Below, one piece after another: positions 41,131 through 50,714 of a stretch of DNA of 64,000 nucleotides (positions are counted from its first letter, which is position 1; every line of letters starts with the position of its first letter). The stretch is from Sphingopyxis sp. JAI108 (GTDB lineage Bacteria; Pseudomonadota; Alphaproteobacteria; Sphingomonadales; Sphingomonadaceae): contig NZ_JACCCJ010000001.1 in the NCBI RefSeq assembly GCF_013410105.1, forward strand, positions 992,001 through 1,056,000. Direction: 5' to 3'. The translations under genes were made by a program, and so were the position numbers. A model generated the notes under the pieces. The model was not told where the DNA came from. It saw nothing but the letters and a program-made list of their open reading frames with translations, and made no database searches.

Positions 41131-41232
41131 TCATCCCTCCTGTCGATGCGATGGGGGGACGATAGGGCGACGAATAGGGCTAAGCGATTACCTAAGGGGT
41201 AATCGAAATGGATATGGCTCGCGGAACGATTC

Positions 41233-41844
41233 CTATTCGGCGAGCCATCCCGCGACGTCCACGGCGACCTTGTTCGCGGCGCGGGTCAGCGCCTCGCCGA
41301 CCGGTCTGGCTTCCACCTTGCCGCCGATCGGCTCGCGCACCTCGAAGCGGCGCTGCGTGACCGTCTTGCCACCCGCCGCCACGAGCATCGCCTGGTAGGC
41401 GACGACGGCTTCGTTCGATCGTGCATCGACGCCGAATTCCATGAGTTGCCCGGCGAGCTGCTCGCCTGGCGCGGTCAGATATTGCCCCTCGTCGAGCACG
41501 ACGCGCGACGTGCGCGCGGCGACGGTCTCGGACACCAGCCGCTGGAACAGGCGCGATGGCGCCTCGACCCATTGCGCGTCCTTCACGTAGGCCACGCTCG
41601 TGTCGTCCTGCTGCACGGGGATGCGCGTCGTGCGCAACTTTTGCGGGGCGGTCGGAATCAGGATCGTCAGCGTCGATGCTTCGGCGGCCGTGCGCGCCGT
41701 TCCCACAGCGGGCGCCGCGTCGGGGTCGAGCGTCAGCAGGAAGGGTGGCGGCTTGCCGCCGAGGCTGAAGCAGGCCGAAAGCGTTGCCGCGCCGAGCATG
41801 GCGAGCAGCGGAGTGCGGAGGCGACGAATCATGGCGGTCTTCAT
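41233..41844 (-). CDS. ABC-type transport auxiliary lipoprotein (Mla/PqiC-like)
   Basis: A 203-residue outer-membrane-type lipoprotein: the signal ends in a lipobox, ATLSAC, with the modified cysteine at residue 25. The body (PPPFLLTLDPDAAPAVG, VAYVKDAQWVEAPSRLFQRLV) fits the ABC-type transport auxiliary lipoprotein family, found beside MCE transporters. It is the last gene of the MlaE-F-D operon, and its ATG overlaps the MlaD stop by four bases. It probably helps lipid cross between membranes; the direction is not known. Confidence 0.88.
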   Translation of the reverse strand: MKTAMIRRLRTPLLAMLGAATLSACFSLGGKPPPFLLTLDPDAAPAVGTARTAAEASTLTILIPTAPQKLRTTRIPVQQDDTSVAYVKDAQWVEAPSRLFQRLVSETVAARTSRVVLDEGQYLTAPGEQLAGQLMEFGVDARSNEAVVAYQAMLVAAGGKTVTQRRFEVREPIGGKVEARPVGEALTRAANKVAVDVAGWLAE

Positions 41845-42782
41845 TCCTTGTAATCGGGGAGCTTGCTGCCGCTGATCACCGCGCCGGCGCCCTGCTGGTC
41901 GAGCTTGTCGGTCAGGCTCGACAGCGAGGTGGACGTGCGGCGGAGGTCGCGGATCAACGCATTGGCTTCGGGGATCGTCGTTTCGCTGAAGGTCTTGAGA
42001 CCAGGCCGCGCATCGCCGATCGCGCCCTCAAGGGTCTTCATGGACTCGTTCGCGGAGGCGAGCGTGTCGCGCAAATTGCGCATCGCGGGATCGACATTTC
42101 GGTCGATCGTTCCTTGCGTCGCCGCTGCGAGACTGCCGATCTGCTCGGCGGCCTGCCCGGCCTGCTGGATCGCGATCCGCGTGTCGGCAAGCGCGCGTTC
42201 GAGCGCCGGGCCGTTGCGCGCCAGCGTCGCGGTCGTCGCTTCGACATTATTCAGGATATTTGCGAAGCTTTCCTGATTCTTGTCGTCCGCCAGCTCGGCG
42301 AGACGCTCGCTGAGCGTCGAGAGGCGCTGAAGCAGCTGCGGTGCCGTGTTGAGCAGTTCGCCGAGCCCACCGACGCGCGTCGGGATCACCGGCTTGCCCG
42401 CGGGGCCCTTGTCGGTGATGGGCGGCGCGCCCTTGACCGCGCCGTCGAGAGATATCTGCGACACGCCGGTGAAGCCGACGCCCTCGAGCGCGGCAGTCGT
42501 GCCTTGCAGCACCGGGACGCCTTCGTTCACCTCGATCCGCACGCGCACGAACTGCGGATCGTCGGGCCACAAGGCGATCTCGCGCACCTGTCCCGACGGC
42601 ACGCCGGAAAATTGCACCTGTGCGCCCTTGTTCAGCCCGTCGACCGACTGTTTGAAAAATATGTCATATTCGCGCTTAGCGCCGCCGCTGTCGTTGGCAA
42701 GCCACACGACAAAGACCGCTAGCGCCGCCGTGAAAAAGAGGACAAAGGCGCCGACGAGGACATTGTTCGAGCGTGTTTCCAT
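41841..42782 (-). CDS. mlaD: MCE/MlaD-family lipid transport protein
   Basis: The 313-residue protein has one N-terminal membrane helix (LVGAFVLFFTAALAVFVVWL), the MCE domain over about residues 35-120 (DGLNKGAQVQFSGVPSGQVREIALWPDDPQFVRVRIEVNEGVPVL) and a long coiled-coil-like C-terminal part up to a short conserved tail. MCE rings bind phospholipids in the periplasm and attach to the ABC permease. The start at 42782 is preceded by AGGA with suitable spacing. Overlaps the lipoprotein gene; the ATPase gene ends 8 bases upstream. Confidence 0.92.
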   Translation of the reverse strand: METRSNNVLVGAFVLFFTAALAVFVVWLANDSGGAKREYDIFFKQSVDGLNKGAQVQFSGVPSGQVREIALWPDDPQFVRVRIEVNEGVPVLQGTTAALEGVGFTGVSQISLDGAVKGAPPITDKGPAGKPVIPTRVGGLGELLNTAPQLLQRLSTLSERLAELADDKNQESFANILNNVEATTATLARNGPALERALADTRIAIQQAGQAAEQIGSLAAATQGTIDRNVDPAMRNLRDTLASANESMKTLEGAIGDARPGLKTFSETTIPEANALIRDLRRTSTSLSSLTDKLDQQGAGAVISGSKLPDYKE

Positions 42783-42790
42783 AGCTGTTC

Positions 42791-43645
42791 CTATTGCGCT
42801 CGCGCGGTTTGGTTCCCGCCCGCGGCCGCGCGGCCGCGGGGCCCATTGAAATAATCCTGTATCCACGGATGCTCGGTGGCAAGCAGTTCGGGGATGGTGC
42901 CGACCGCGATCACCTTCTTTTCCGCGAGCACCGCGACGCGGTCGCAGGTCGCATAAAGCGTGTCGAGATCGTGGGTGATAAGGAAGACGGTGAGACCCAT
43001 CGTGTCGGCCAGTTCGCGAATGAGCTCGTCGAACTTCGCGGCGCCGATCGGATCAAGGCCCGCTGTGGGCTCGTCGAGAAAGAGCAGCGCCGGATCGAGC
43101 GCGAGCGCGCGGGCGAGGCCGGCGCGCTTCACCATCCCGCCCGAAAGCTCGGCGGGATATTTGGGCCCTGCATCGGGTGGCAGCCCTACCATCTCGACCT
43201 TGTAGGCGGCAATCTCGTCGAGCAGCCGCTTGTCGAGCCGCGGATAATATTCGCGCAGCGGCACCTGGATATTCTCGGCGACGCTCAGCGTCGAAAAAAG
43301 CGCGCCGCCCTGGAACATCACGCCCCAACGCCGGCGCAGGTCGCGCGATTCCTCTTCATCGGCGATCGTGTCGAGCGTCTTGCCATAGACTTCGATTTCG
43401 CCGGCCGCCGGCGTTTGCAGCCCAATGATCGAACGCATCAACACCGACTTGCCCGTTCCTGAACCGCCGACGACGCCGAGGATCTCTCCCGACCGCACGT
43501 CGAGGTCGAGCCCGTCGTGGATCACCGCATCGCCGAACTGGTTCTTGAGGCCGCGGATACAGATGGCGCGCTCGAATTTTTCGGGCCGCACCGCGTCGGC
43601 GGCGGCGAGTTCCTCACGGATTTCGATGTCGGTCTCTTCGGCCAT
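42791..43645 (-). CDS. mlaF: MlaF-like ABC transporter ATPase
   Basis: A 284-residue cytoplasmic ATPase with Walker A GGSGTGKS, the Q-loop MFQGGALFST, signature LSGGMVKR, Walker B LLFLDEPTAGLD and the H-loop FLITHDLD. The core is of the MlaF/Ttg2A type that powers MCE lipid transport. The ATG at 43645 overlaps the permease stop (TGATG); an ATG three codons upstream is also in frame. About 25 acidic N-terminal residues precede the core. Confidence 0.95.
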   Translation of the reverse strand: MAEETDIEIREELAAADAVRPEKFERAICIRGLKNQFGDAVIHDGLDLDVRSGEILGVVGGSGTGKSVLMRSIIGLQTPAAGEIEVYGKTLDTIADEEESRDLRRRWGVMFQGGALFSTLSVAENIQVPLREYYPRLDKRLLDEIAAYKVEMVGLPPDAGPKYPAELSGGMVKRAGLARALALDPALLFLDEPTAGLDPIGAAKFDELIRELADTMGLTVFLITHDLDTLYATCDRVAVLAEKKVIAVGTIPELLATEHPWIQDYFNGPRGRAAAGGNQTARAQ

Positions 43646-44751
43646 CAATTCCACCCGAGCGTCGAAAAGAAGACCGCGAAAAGGGCGTCGAGAACGATGA
43701 CGAGAAAAATCGCGGCGACCACCGCCGAGGTCGTGCGCTGGCCGACTTCCTCGGCGTTCTGGCGCACCTGCATGCCCTCATAGCAGCCAGTCACACCGAT
43801 CAGGATGCCGAACACCGGCGCCTTGATCAGCATGATCCAGAAATCGGTCATCGGAATGATTTCGCGCAGACGCTGGATATAGGTGAGCGGCGGGATGTCG
43901 AGCCCGATCCAGACAAAGGCGCCGCCCCCGGCGATCGCGCACAGGCTGGCATAAAAGCCAAGCAACGGCATGGTGATTGTCGAGGCGGCAACGCGCGGCA
44001 GCACGATCGCCTCCATCGGCGACACGCCGATCGTGCGCATCGCATCGACCTCTTCGGTCAGCTTCATCGTGCCGATCTGCGCCGCGAAGGCCGATCCCGA
44101 GCGGCCCGCGACCATGATGGCGGTCATCAGCAGCCCGAGTTCGCGGATCGAGGCGCGGCCGACGAGATTGATCGTGAAAACCTCGAGCCCGAATTGTTCG
44201 AGCTGCACCGCGCCCTGCTGTGCGATGACGATTCCGATCAGGAAGCTCATCAGCCCGATGATGGGGAGGGCGTCAACGCCGACGGTCTGAAAACGGGTCA
44301 CGATGGCGTTCCAGCGCAGGCGCCGGCGCGCGCGAATTTGATTGCCGATCGCGACGATCATCGCGCCGAAAAAACCGACGATGCCGAGCAGTTCGTTCCA
44401 GATCGCGACGCTCGCGGTACCGACCTGTTCGAGCATCCGCATCCAGGCGGGGCGGCGGTCGCGGTGGATGCGATATTCGCTCTTGTCGCTGGCGAGCGCT
44501 TCGAGCAGGCGCTCGGCCTCGGCGCTCGCGCCGACGACTTTCGAGCCATGTTCCTTGGCGGCGCGGGTCACGATCCATGCGCCGACCGTGTCGATCCGGT
44601 CGATCGCCGACAGGTCGATCGTCGCGATCGGGCCGAGTGCGTCGAGCCGCGCGGGCACGTCGCCCAGACGGGCGAGCGTCAGCCGGCCTGTGAAGCGGAC
44701 TTCGGCGCCATTCGCTCCGTCGCTATGTTCGAAATCCGCCCTGGCCACCAT
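43645..44751 (-). CDS. mlaE: MlaE-family ABC lipid permease with N-terminal STAS domain
   Basis: The 368-residue protein fuses a cytoplasmic STAS-like domain (about residues 15-90; VRFTGRLTLARLGDVP and IDLSAIDRIDTVGAWIV) to an MlaE permease of about five membrane helices (QQGAVQLEQFGLEVFTINLVGRASIRELGLLMTAIMVAGRSGSAFAAQIGTMK). STAS may stand in for the separate MlaB subunit of enterobacteria. It is the first gene of the operon E-F-D-lipoprotein. The start lies 102 bases from the divergent HAD gene, so a promoter should be in that gap. Confidence 0.95.
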   Translation of the reverse strand: MVARADFEHSDGANGAEVRFTGRLTLARLGDVPARLDALGPIATIDLSAIDRIDTVGAWIVTRAAKEHGSKVVGASAEAERLLEALASDKSEYRIHRDRRPAWMRMLEQVGTASVAIWNELLGIVGFFGAMIVAIGNQIRARRRLRWNAIVTRFQTVGVDALPIIGLMSFLIGIVIAQQGAVQLEQFGLEVFTINLVGRASIRELGLLMTAIMVAGRSGSAFAAQIGTMKLTEEVDAMRTIGVSPMEAIVLPRVAASTITMPLLGFYASLCAIAGGGAFVWIGLDIPPLTYIQRLREIIPMTDFWIMLIKAPVFGILIGVTGCYEGMQVRQNAEEVGQRTTSAVVAAIFLVIVLDALFAVFFSTLGWN

Positions 44752-44853
44752 CGTGCGGGCGACATTGTCTTATTTGCCCGACCACGGCAAGCGAATCCAT
44801 GGTGCAGCTTGCGATGTCTTGGCGGTGCCACGTCCCTCTACTAAAGAAGAGGG

Positions 44854-45579
44854 ATGGATGATCCGCTTGCCACTCAGGTCCCAGACTATGCACATCGCAT
44901 TGCCATGTATGACATGGACCGGACGATAACGCGTTCAGGGACTTACAGCGGTTTCCTCATTCATGTTGCACGGCGGCGCCAGCAATGGCGATTGCTCTTT
45001 CTGCCGCTCGTCGGGCTGGCGGGTGCCGCCTGGTCGCTGCGGCTGATCGACCGGTCGCGGCTGAAGGCCATCAACCTCCGGCTGCTCGTCGGGCGGCGTT
45101 TCACGCGCGCGGAAATCGCGCCGCTCGCTGAAAGTTACGCCGACCGGGTGGTCGAGCGCGGGCTGCATCCGGCCGCGCTCGAGCAGATCGCAGCAGACCG
45201 CGCGGCGGGGTATCGGTTGCTGCTCGCGACGGCTTCGTTCCATCTCTACGTCGATGCGATCGCGCGACGGCTCGCGATCGACGATGTGCTCGCGACCCAG
45301 CTCGACGAACCCGACGGCGCCGATCATATCCACGCGCGGCTGGCGGGCGACAATTGCTATGGCGAAGCGAAGTTCGCGCGCATCTCGGACTGGCTTGCCG
45401 CCAACGAGATCACGCGCGAGGCGGCGCATGTCCGCGCTTATTCGGACCATGTTTCCGACCATCCGATGCTGCACTTCGCCGACGAAGCGGTCGCGACGAC
45501 GCCGTCGCGGGGGTTGAAACTTCTCGCGCCGAAAATGGGCTGGCAGGTCGTCGACTGGCGCGCGCGCCGCGGTCGTTAG
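44854..45579 (+). CDS. HAD-superfamily phosphatase (HAD-IB, SerB-like)
   Basis: The 241-residue protein has the HAD nucleophile motif AMYDMDRTITRSGTYSGF (DxDxT near residue 20), motif II in LLLATASFHLYVDAIA and motif III/IV in CYGEAKFARI and RAYSDHVSDHPMLHFADEA. Family IB proteins dephosphorylate small metabolites such as phosphoserine or act on phospholipids; this protein has the hydrophobic segment RLLFLPLVGLAGAAWSL between motif I and II, so a membrane-linked substrate is possible. It overlaps the convergent PLP gene by four bases. Confidence 0.85.
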   Translation: MDDPLATQVPDYAHRIAMYDMDRTITRSGTYSGFLIHVARRRQQWRLLFLPLVGLAGAAWSLRLIDRSRLKAINLRLLVGRRFTRAEIAPLAESYADRVVERGLHPAALEQIAADRAAGYRLLLATASFHLYVDAIARRLAIDDVLATQLDEPDGADHIHARLAGDNCYGEAKFARISDWLAANEITREAAHVRAYSDHVSDHPMLHFADEAVATTPSRGLKLLAPKMGWQVVDWRARRGR

Positions 45580-46868
45580 ACCGCGTCGAGCGCCTGCGCA
45601 AAGTCGGCGATCAGGTCGTCGGGATCCTCGATCCCGACCGATATGCGCACCAGATTGTCGGTGATGCCGAGCGCCTTCTTGCGTTCGTCGGGGACCGACA
45701 GATGCGTCATCGCGGCGGGATGGCTCGCGAGCGTTTCGGTGCCGCCGAGGCTGACCGCGAGCTTCGCGATCTTGAGCTCATCGAGGAAACGGAAGCTTTC
45801 TTCTTCACCGCCCTTGATGAAGAGCGAGAAGGTCGATCCGGCGCCGGTGCAATGGCGGTCGAAGATATCCTTCTGGCGCGGGTCGGTGATGAAACCCAGA
45901 TAGCCCAGTCCTTCAACCTTTGGGTGATCGCGGAGGAAAGTGCAGACCTTCAGCGCATTTTCGCCCGCGCGGGTCATTCTGAGTTCGAGCGTTTCGAGGC
46001 TGCGCAGCAACATCCACGCCGTATTGGGGTCGCAGATCGTCCCGATCGTGTTGCGCATCGGACGGATCATGTCGAGCAGGCGCTGGTCGCCCGACACCCC
46101 GCCCGCGACGAGGTCCGAATGGCCGCCGGCATATTTGGTGAGGCTGTAGATGACGAGTTCGGCGCCCTGTTTCAGCGGCTGCTGCCACAGCGGGCCGAGG
46201 AATGTGTTGTCGATCGCGATCGCGGGTTTCTGTTCGTCCGTGAAGGCGGCGTCACGCGCGGCGCGGACGGCCTCGACATCGACGAGTGCGTTGGTCGGGT
46301 TCGCCGGGCTTTCGAGATAGACGAGCGCGACCTTGCCGCCCTTTTCGTCGGCGAGCGTTTGCGCGCGCGCGAGGATCGTGTCGATTTCCTCGCGCGTCGC
46401 GCCGGCGGGGAAGTCGACGAAGCTCACGCCGAAGCGCGACAGGATGCGCGCGATCAGCGACTCCGTGGCAGCATAGAGCGGGCCCGAGTGGACGATCACG
46501 TCGTTCTGATTCACCAGCGCGAGGAGCAATGTGGCGATGGCCGACATGCCGCTCGAAAAGACAAGGCTGTCGTCGGCGCCGTCCCAGACCGCAAGCCGGT
46601 CTTCAAGGATTTCCTGGTTCGGGCCGTTGAAGCGCGAATAGACGAGGCCGTCGGCCGGCCCTTCGCGCTTGCCCGTGATATGCTCGAAGAAACGCTTGCC
46701 CGCCGCCGCGCTTTCGAACGCGAAGGTCGAGGTCAGGAAAATCGGCGGCTTCAGCGAGCCTTCGGAGAGCACCGGGTCATAGCCGAGCCCCATCATCAGC
46801 GTGGCGGGGCTGAGTTCGCGATCGCCGATTTTCTTGCTGTTCGTCTTGGGTTTGCCGCGCATGGCCAT
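45576..46868 (-). CDS. PLP-dependent cystathionine gamma-synthase-family enzyme
   Basis: A 430-residue Cys/Met-metabolism PLP enzyme. The cofactor lysine lies in VIYSLTKYAGGHSDLVAGGV, the phosphate-binding part in VFSSGMSAIATLLLALV and the ring-stacking Tyr in HSGPLYAATESL; the protein also has an N-terminal segment typical of the family. It is a member of the cystathionine gamma-synthase/beta-lyase/gamma-lyase/O-acetylhomoserine sulfhydrylase group; which reaction it does cannot be decided from sequence. AAGGAGCATCTC precedes the ATG. The downstream neighbour converges. Confidence 0.9.
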   Translation of the reverse strand: MAMRGKPKTNSKKIGDRELSPATLMMGLGYDPVLSEGSLKPPIFLTSTFAFESAAAGKRFFEHITGKREGPADGLVYSRFNGPNQEILEDRLAVWDGADDSLVFSSGMSAIATLLLALVNQNDVIVHSGPLYAATESLIARILSRFGVSFVDFPAGATREEIDTILARAQTLADEKGGKVALVYLESPANPTNALVDVEAVRAARDAAFTDEQKPAIAIDNTFLGPLWQQPLKQGAELVIYSLTKYAGGHSDLVAGGVSGDQRLLDMIRPMRNTIGTICDPNTAWMLLRSLETLELRMTRAGENALKVCTFLRDHPKVEGLGYLGFITDPRQKDIFDRHCTGAGSTFSLFIKGGEEESFRFLDELKIAKLAVSLGGTETLASHPAAMTHLSVPDERKKALGITDNLVRISVGIEDPDDLIADFAQALDAV

Positions 46869-46935
46869 GAGATGCTCCTTGAATGTTGCAGCCCTTATAA
46901 CGCGCCAAGTTTCGTTTGAAACTATATTGCGCGGG

Positions 46936-48342
46936 TTATCCGAGCAGCGCGATGGACCAGATGACGCCGATGAGCAGCGGCACGCCGACGATGTCGAGCG
47001 CGAGCCCGGCCTTCAATATGCGCGGCAGCGCGATATGGCCCGTCGCCCAGGCGAGCGCATTGGGCCCGGTGCCCGACGGCAGCATGAAGCCCCAGCTTGC
47101 CGCCATCGCGACGGGCAAAGCGAGCAGGATTGGGTCCGCACCGGTCGCGGCGATGAGCGCCGCGAGTACGGGCATGATCCCGCTCGCGGTCGCAACATTG
47201 CTCGCAAATTCGGTGATCAGGATGGTGAGCGCAACGATGATCGCGGCGAGCAGGATCGTCGGGATGTCGCCGAGCGGGGCGAGCACCGCGCCCAGCCATG
47301 CCGCGAGACCGCTGGCGGTGATCGCGGCGGCAAGCGCCAGCCCGCCGCCGAACATCATGATGACGCCCCAAGGCGCGCGGTCGGCTTCTTTCCACAGCAG
47401 CAGCGGGCGGCCGGTGCCGTCGGGCAGGACGAACAGCAACAGGCTTCCCGCAACGGCGATCGTGCCGTCGGTCAGCGCGCCGTCGGGTAGCATCGGTTCG
47501 AGCCAGGGCTGCGCGATCCACGCGCCGAGGACGAGGAGGAAGATCGGGATGACGCGGCGCTCGGCGGTCGACCAGATCGCCTGGTTGCCGAGCGCCGATG
47601 CGGCGGCGCGGCCGTCGAACGGATGGTCGGCGAGCCGCTGGACGCGTGCGACGGCGAACATCGCGACGGGCACCGATAGCAGCACGACCGGAACGCCATA
47701 GATCGCCCAGTCCAGAAAGGAGATCCGCAGATCGAGCGCCTTTTCGATCAGTCCGGCGGCGATCGCATTGGTCGGACTGTCGACGAGCGTACCGAGCCCG
47801 CCGAGCGAGGCGGCGAAGGCGATGCCCATCATCACAGCGCCCGCAAAGCCGTCAGTCTCCCCGTCCCGCACGCCGCCCGCGCGAACGACCGCCAGCGCGA
47901 TCGGGATCATGATCAGCGTGGTCGAGGTGTTCGAGATGAACATGCTGAGCAGCGCGGTGGCCGCCATGAAGGCGAAGAGCAGGCCGGTCGCGGTGGGCGC
48001 GGCGCGCTTGAGCAGAGCGAGCGCGAGACGCCGGTGCAGCCCGACGCGCTCGATCGCGAGCGCGAGGAAGGCGCCGCCGAGGATCAGGAACAGGATCGGC
48101 GAATAATATTCCTTTGCGATCGCATTGGCATCCATCACGCCGAACACGGGGACCGTTAGGAAAGGAAGGAGCGCTGTGACGGTGAGCGGCAGCGCCTCGG
48201 TCATCCACCACACCGCCATCAGCACCGTCAGCGCCGCGACATGCCAGGCGGTCGGCTCCATGCCCGCGGGTGCGGGGAGCAGGAGCATGATGCCAAAGAC
48301 GACGAGGCCGCCGATCAATCCCAGCCAGCGCGTCCTCGTCAT
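46936..48342 (-). CDS. SLC13/DASS-family sodium:dicarboxylate-type carrier
   Basis: The 468-residue protein has about 12 membrane segments and the two paired sodium/substrate signatures of the family, SNTSTTLIM in the first half and SNVATASGI in the second. DASS proteins import di- or tricarboxylates, or sulfate, with Na+. The substrate is not evident. It stops 67 bases before the PLP gene start on the same strand and begins eight bases after the pgeF stop. Confidence 0.92.
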   Translation of the reverse strand: MTRTRWLGLIGGLVVFGIMLLLPAPAGMEPTAWHVAALTVLMAVWWMTEALPLTVTALLPFLTVPVFGVMDANAIAKEYYSPILFLILGGAFLALAIERVGLHRRLALALLKRAAPTATGLLFAFMAATALLSMFISNTSTTLIMIPIALAVVRAGGVRDGETDGFAGAVMMGIAFAASLGGLGTLVDSPTNAIAAGLIEKALDLRISFLDWAIYGVPVVLLSVPVAMFAVARVQRLADHPFDGRAAASALGNQAIWSTAERRVIPIFLLVLGAWIAQPWLEPMLPDGALTDGTIAVAGSLLLFVLPDGTGRPLLLWKEADRAPWGVIMMFGGGLALAAAITASGLAAWLGAVLAPLGDIPTILLAAIIVALTILITEFASNVATASGIMPVLAALIAATGADPILLALPVAMAASWGFMLPSGTGPNALAWATGHIALPRILKAGLALDIVGVPLLIGVIWSIALLG

Positions 48343-48349
48343 CGCCCCC

Positions 48350-49117
48350 TCATCCTCCCGCCAACCCGATCACCGATAGCTGGCGGCCATAGGTGTTTTC
48401 CCCTTTGTGGCACGCGCGGCGATAGCTGAAATAATCTTGCGGCAAGGCATAGGTGTCCTGCCCGCCGATGGCAATTCGCGTGACGCCCGCCGCGGCAAGC
48501 CGCGCGGCGACATAAGCGGCGATGTCGAACATCGCATGGCCGGGTTTGCCCGCCGCGAAGAAGCGTTCGTTCGCGGGATCGCCGGTGAGGAAGCGCTGCA
48601 TAAAGCCTTCGTCGACTTCATAGGACGCGCGGCCGATGCACGGACCGATCGCGGCGGCGATGGTGGCGCGGCGCGCGCCGAGGCTCTCCATCGCATCGAG
48701 CGTCGCGTCGGTGACGCCCGCGAGCGCGCCCTTCCAGCCGGCGTGCGCTGCACCGACGACCCCGGCCTCGCGGTCGGCGAAGAGGACGGGAACGCAGTCG
48801 GCGGTCAAGATGCCGAGCAGGATGCCGGGCGTGCGCGTGGCATGGGCATCGGCCTCGGGCCGGGCGGTGAGGTCGGAGCTGTCATCGACGACGATGCAGC
48901 GGTTGCCATGGACCTGATAGAGGCCGGTGAGAGTCGCATGGGGCAGGACAGCTTCGGCAACGCGCTGGCGGTTCTCCGCTATAAGTGCGGGGTCGTCGCC
49001 CGATCCGAGGCCGCAGTTGAGCGAGGCGAGATCGCCGGCCGAGACGCCGCCGCGGCGCCCGAAAAAGCCGTGCGCGATGCCGTCGAGCGTCGGCCCGGTG
49101 ACGAAGGGGACGCTCAC
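48350..49117 (-). CDS. pgeF: Purine nucleoside phosphorylase / polyphenol oxidase family (YfiH, PgeF)
   Basis: The 255-residue protein has the zinc site of this family: a histidine in LYQVHGNRC, a cysteine in LTADCVPVL and a histidine in VGAAHAGWKG, followed by AAIGPCIG. Members act on purine nucleosides, and the bacterial protein (PgeF) is reported to edit peptidoglycan by removing serine wrongly added in place of alanine. It is in a run of minus-strand genes with the GNAT gene (overlap of four bases). Confidence 0.92.
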   Translation of the reverse strand: MSVPFVTGPTLDGIAHGFFGRRGGVSAGDLASLNCGLGSGDDPALIAENRQRVAEAVLPHATLTGLYQVHGNRCIVVDDSSDLTARPEADAHATRTPGILLGILTADCVPVLFADREAGVVGAAHAGWKGALAGVTDATLDAMESLGARRATIAAAIGPCIGRASYEVDEGFMQRFLTGDPANERFFAAGKPGHAMFDIAAYVAARLAAAGVTRIAIGGQDTYALPQDYFSYRRACHKGENTYGRQLSVIGLAGG

Positions 49118-49632
49118 AGGTCGAGCCTGAAAAAGCGGTCTTCGTCGATATGGTTGCCGACGCGAAATTCGTTTCGGCCGACGTCGTAGAAGCCGTAGCG
49201 GCGGTAGAAAGCCTGCGCGCGGTCATTCTCGGTAAAGACTGTGAGATAGAGGGTCGACGCGCGCCCGCGCGCCCACGCGATGCCCCAGTCCATGAGCGCG
49301 ACGGCGACACCCGTGCCCTTGGCCGCTTCGGCGACGTAGAGCTGGTGCAGTTCGACCGCGCTGCCGGTCGGCTGGCCCTCGGGCAGCGCGAAATCGACCG
49401 GCCCCATCTTGATATAGCCGAGGATCGCGCCTGCATCGTCGCGGACGAGCGCGACGTCATGGTCATCGCTGGCGATCTGCGCGCGCACGCGCTCCGGCGG
49501 GTTCCAGTCCGCGAGGAAAGTCGCGAGGTCGGCCGGGTCATAGATATGGCCGAAAGTGTGGGTGAAGGAGCCGTTGGCAAAGGCAGCGATCGCCTCGGCA
49601 TCGGCCGGTTTTGCCAATTGAATGACGGTCAT
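49114..49632 (-). CDS. GNAT-family N-acetyltransferase
   Basis: A 172-residue acetyltransferase. The acetyl-CoA signature appears as LYVAEAAKGTGVAVALMDWGIAWARGRG-like sequence, and the later strand LYLTVFTENDRAQAFYRRYGFYDVG is typical of the family. Its substrate is unknown. Start overlaps the methyltransferase stop by four bases and its end overlaps pgeF, so the three are made together. Confidence 0.9.
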   Translation of the reverse strand: MTVIQLAKPADAEAIAAFANGSFTHTFGHIYDPADLATFLADWNPPERVRAQIASDDHDVALVRDDAGAILGYIKMGPVDFALPEGQPTGSAVELHQLYVAEAAKGTGVAVALMDWGIAWARGRASTLYLTVFTENDRAQAFYRRYGFYDVGRNEFRVGNHIDEDRFFRLDL

Positions 49633-50714
49633 GCAGTATCTCCTGTAAATCCTGCGGGCGTCGGCCAGCCCGGTGCGGCGAAGGCCATCGCCTTGAACAA
49701 ACTGCCCATCGCTTTCGGTTCGACGAGCCGGTCGCGCTGGCCCTGCAATTCATCGGCGCGGTCGGGCGCGGCCGCGATCAGCGACTGCAACCGGGCTTCG
49801 ATGCCCATCCGTCGCAGCCAGTCGCCCTGCGTCGCGAGCGCGCTCGCTGCCGCGCCCGCGCCTTGCGCGATATCGGCCAGCGCTGCAAAATCGACGTGCG
49901 CGGTCAGGTCGACCTCGCCCGGATCGGCGAAGGGGTCGACGAACCGGTGCGCCTTGACCGCCTGCAGCGTGTCGCCCGCCGCAGGGCCGCTATAGCCATA
50001 GTCGATCGCCAGCATCGCGCCGCCCTGCCGCACAAGCCGGAAGGCGCAGCGTTGCATGATCGCGGCCGATACGGGGGCGGTTTCGACGATCGTCCCTTCG
50101 GGCTGGTCGCGCAGCGACGCGGGGACGGCCTCCTCCGCCGGAACCTCGCCTGCGACGGGTACCAGAGCGCTGTCGCGGCGTTCGACCAAGCGTTCGCGCC
50201 AGCCGCGGGATGTGCGGATATATTGATGGACCGGCAGCGCGTCGAAAAACTCGTTGGCGACGATGATCATCGGTGCATCGTCGGGCAGCGCATCGACTTC
50301 GTCATGATGCTCGGCGCCCGGCAGGCGCACGCGCTGGGCTTCGCGTAGCGTCGGGCTCGTCTCGACGAGATGGATGCCCTGCGGGGCGCAGCCGAAACGT
50401 GCCATCACGCGCAGCGCATCGGCGGCAAGCGTCCCGCGGCCGGGGCCGAGTTCGACATAATGAAAGGCGGGGTTGCCCGCACGGTTCCAAAGATCGGCGA
50501 TCCAGATGCCGATCATCTCGCCGAACATCTGGCTGATTTCGGGCGCGGTGGTGAAATCGCCGGCGGCGCCGAGCGGATCGCGGGTCGCATAATAATGCGC
50601 GTTGGCGGCCGCCATATAATCGGCGACCGTCGCCGGACGCGCCGACGCGATTTGGCTTATCAGTTCGTCGGGGGTCGGCGGGCCGTCACGCGGCGACCCC
50701 TCACGCGACGGCAT
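49629..50714 (-). CDS. MidA/NDUFAF7-family SAM-dependent methyltransferase
   Basis: The 361-residue protein matches the DUF185/COG1565 family: [26 protein letters not shown], the SAM-binding [18 protein letters not shown] and the motif [17 protein letters not shown]. The mitochondrial member NDUFAF7 dimethylates an arginine of complex I. The bacterial target is unknown, though a complex I subunit is plausible. The start overlaps the end of lgt by 14 bases, and the end overlaps the GNAT gene by four. Confidence 0.9.
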   Translation of the reverse strand: MPSREGSPRDGPPTPDELISQIASARPATVADYMAAANAHYYATRDPLGAAGDFTTAPEISQMFGEMIGIWIADLWNRAGNPAFHYVELGPGRGTLAADALRVMARFGCAPQGIHLVETSPTLREAQRVRLPGAEHHDEVDALPDDAPMIIVANEFFDALPVHQYIRTSRGWRERLVERRDSALVPVAGEVPAEEAVPASLRDQPEGTIVETAPVSAAIMQRCAFRLVRQGGAMLAIDYGYSGPAAGDTLQAVKAHRFVDPFADPGEVDLTAHVDFAALADIAQGAGAAASALATQGDWLRRMGIEARLQSLIAAAPDRADELQGQRDRLVEPKAMGSLFKAMAFAAPGWPTPAGFTGDTA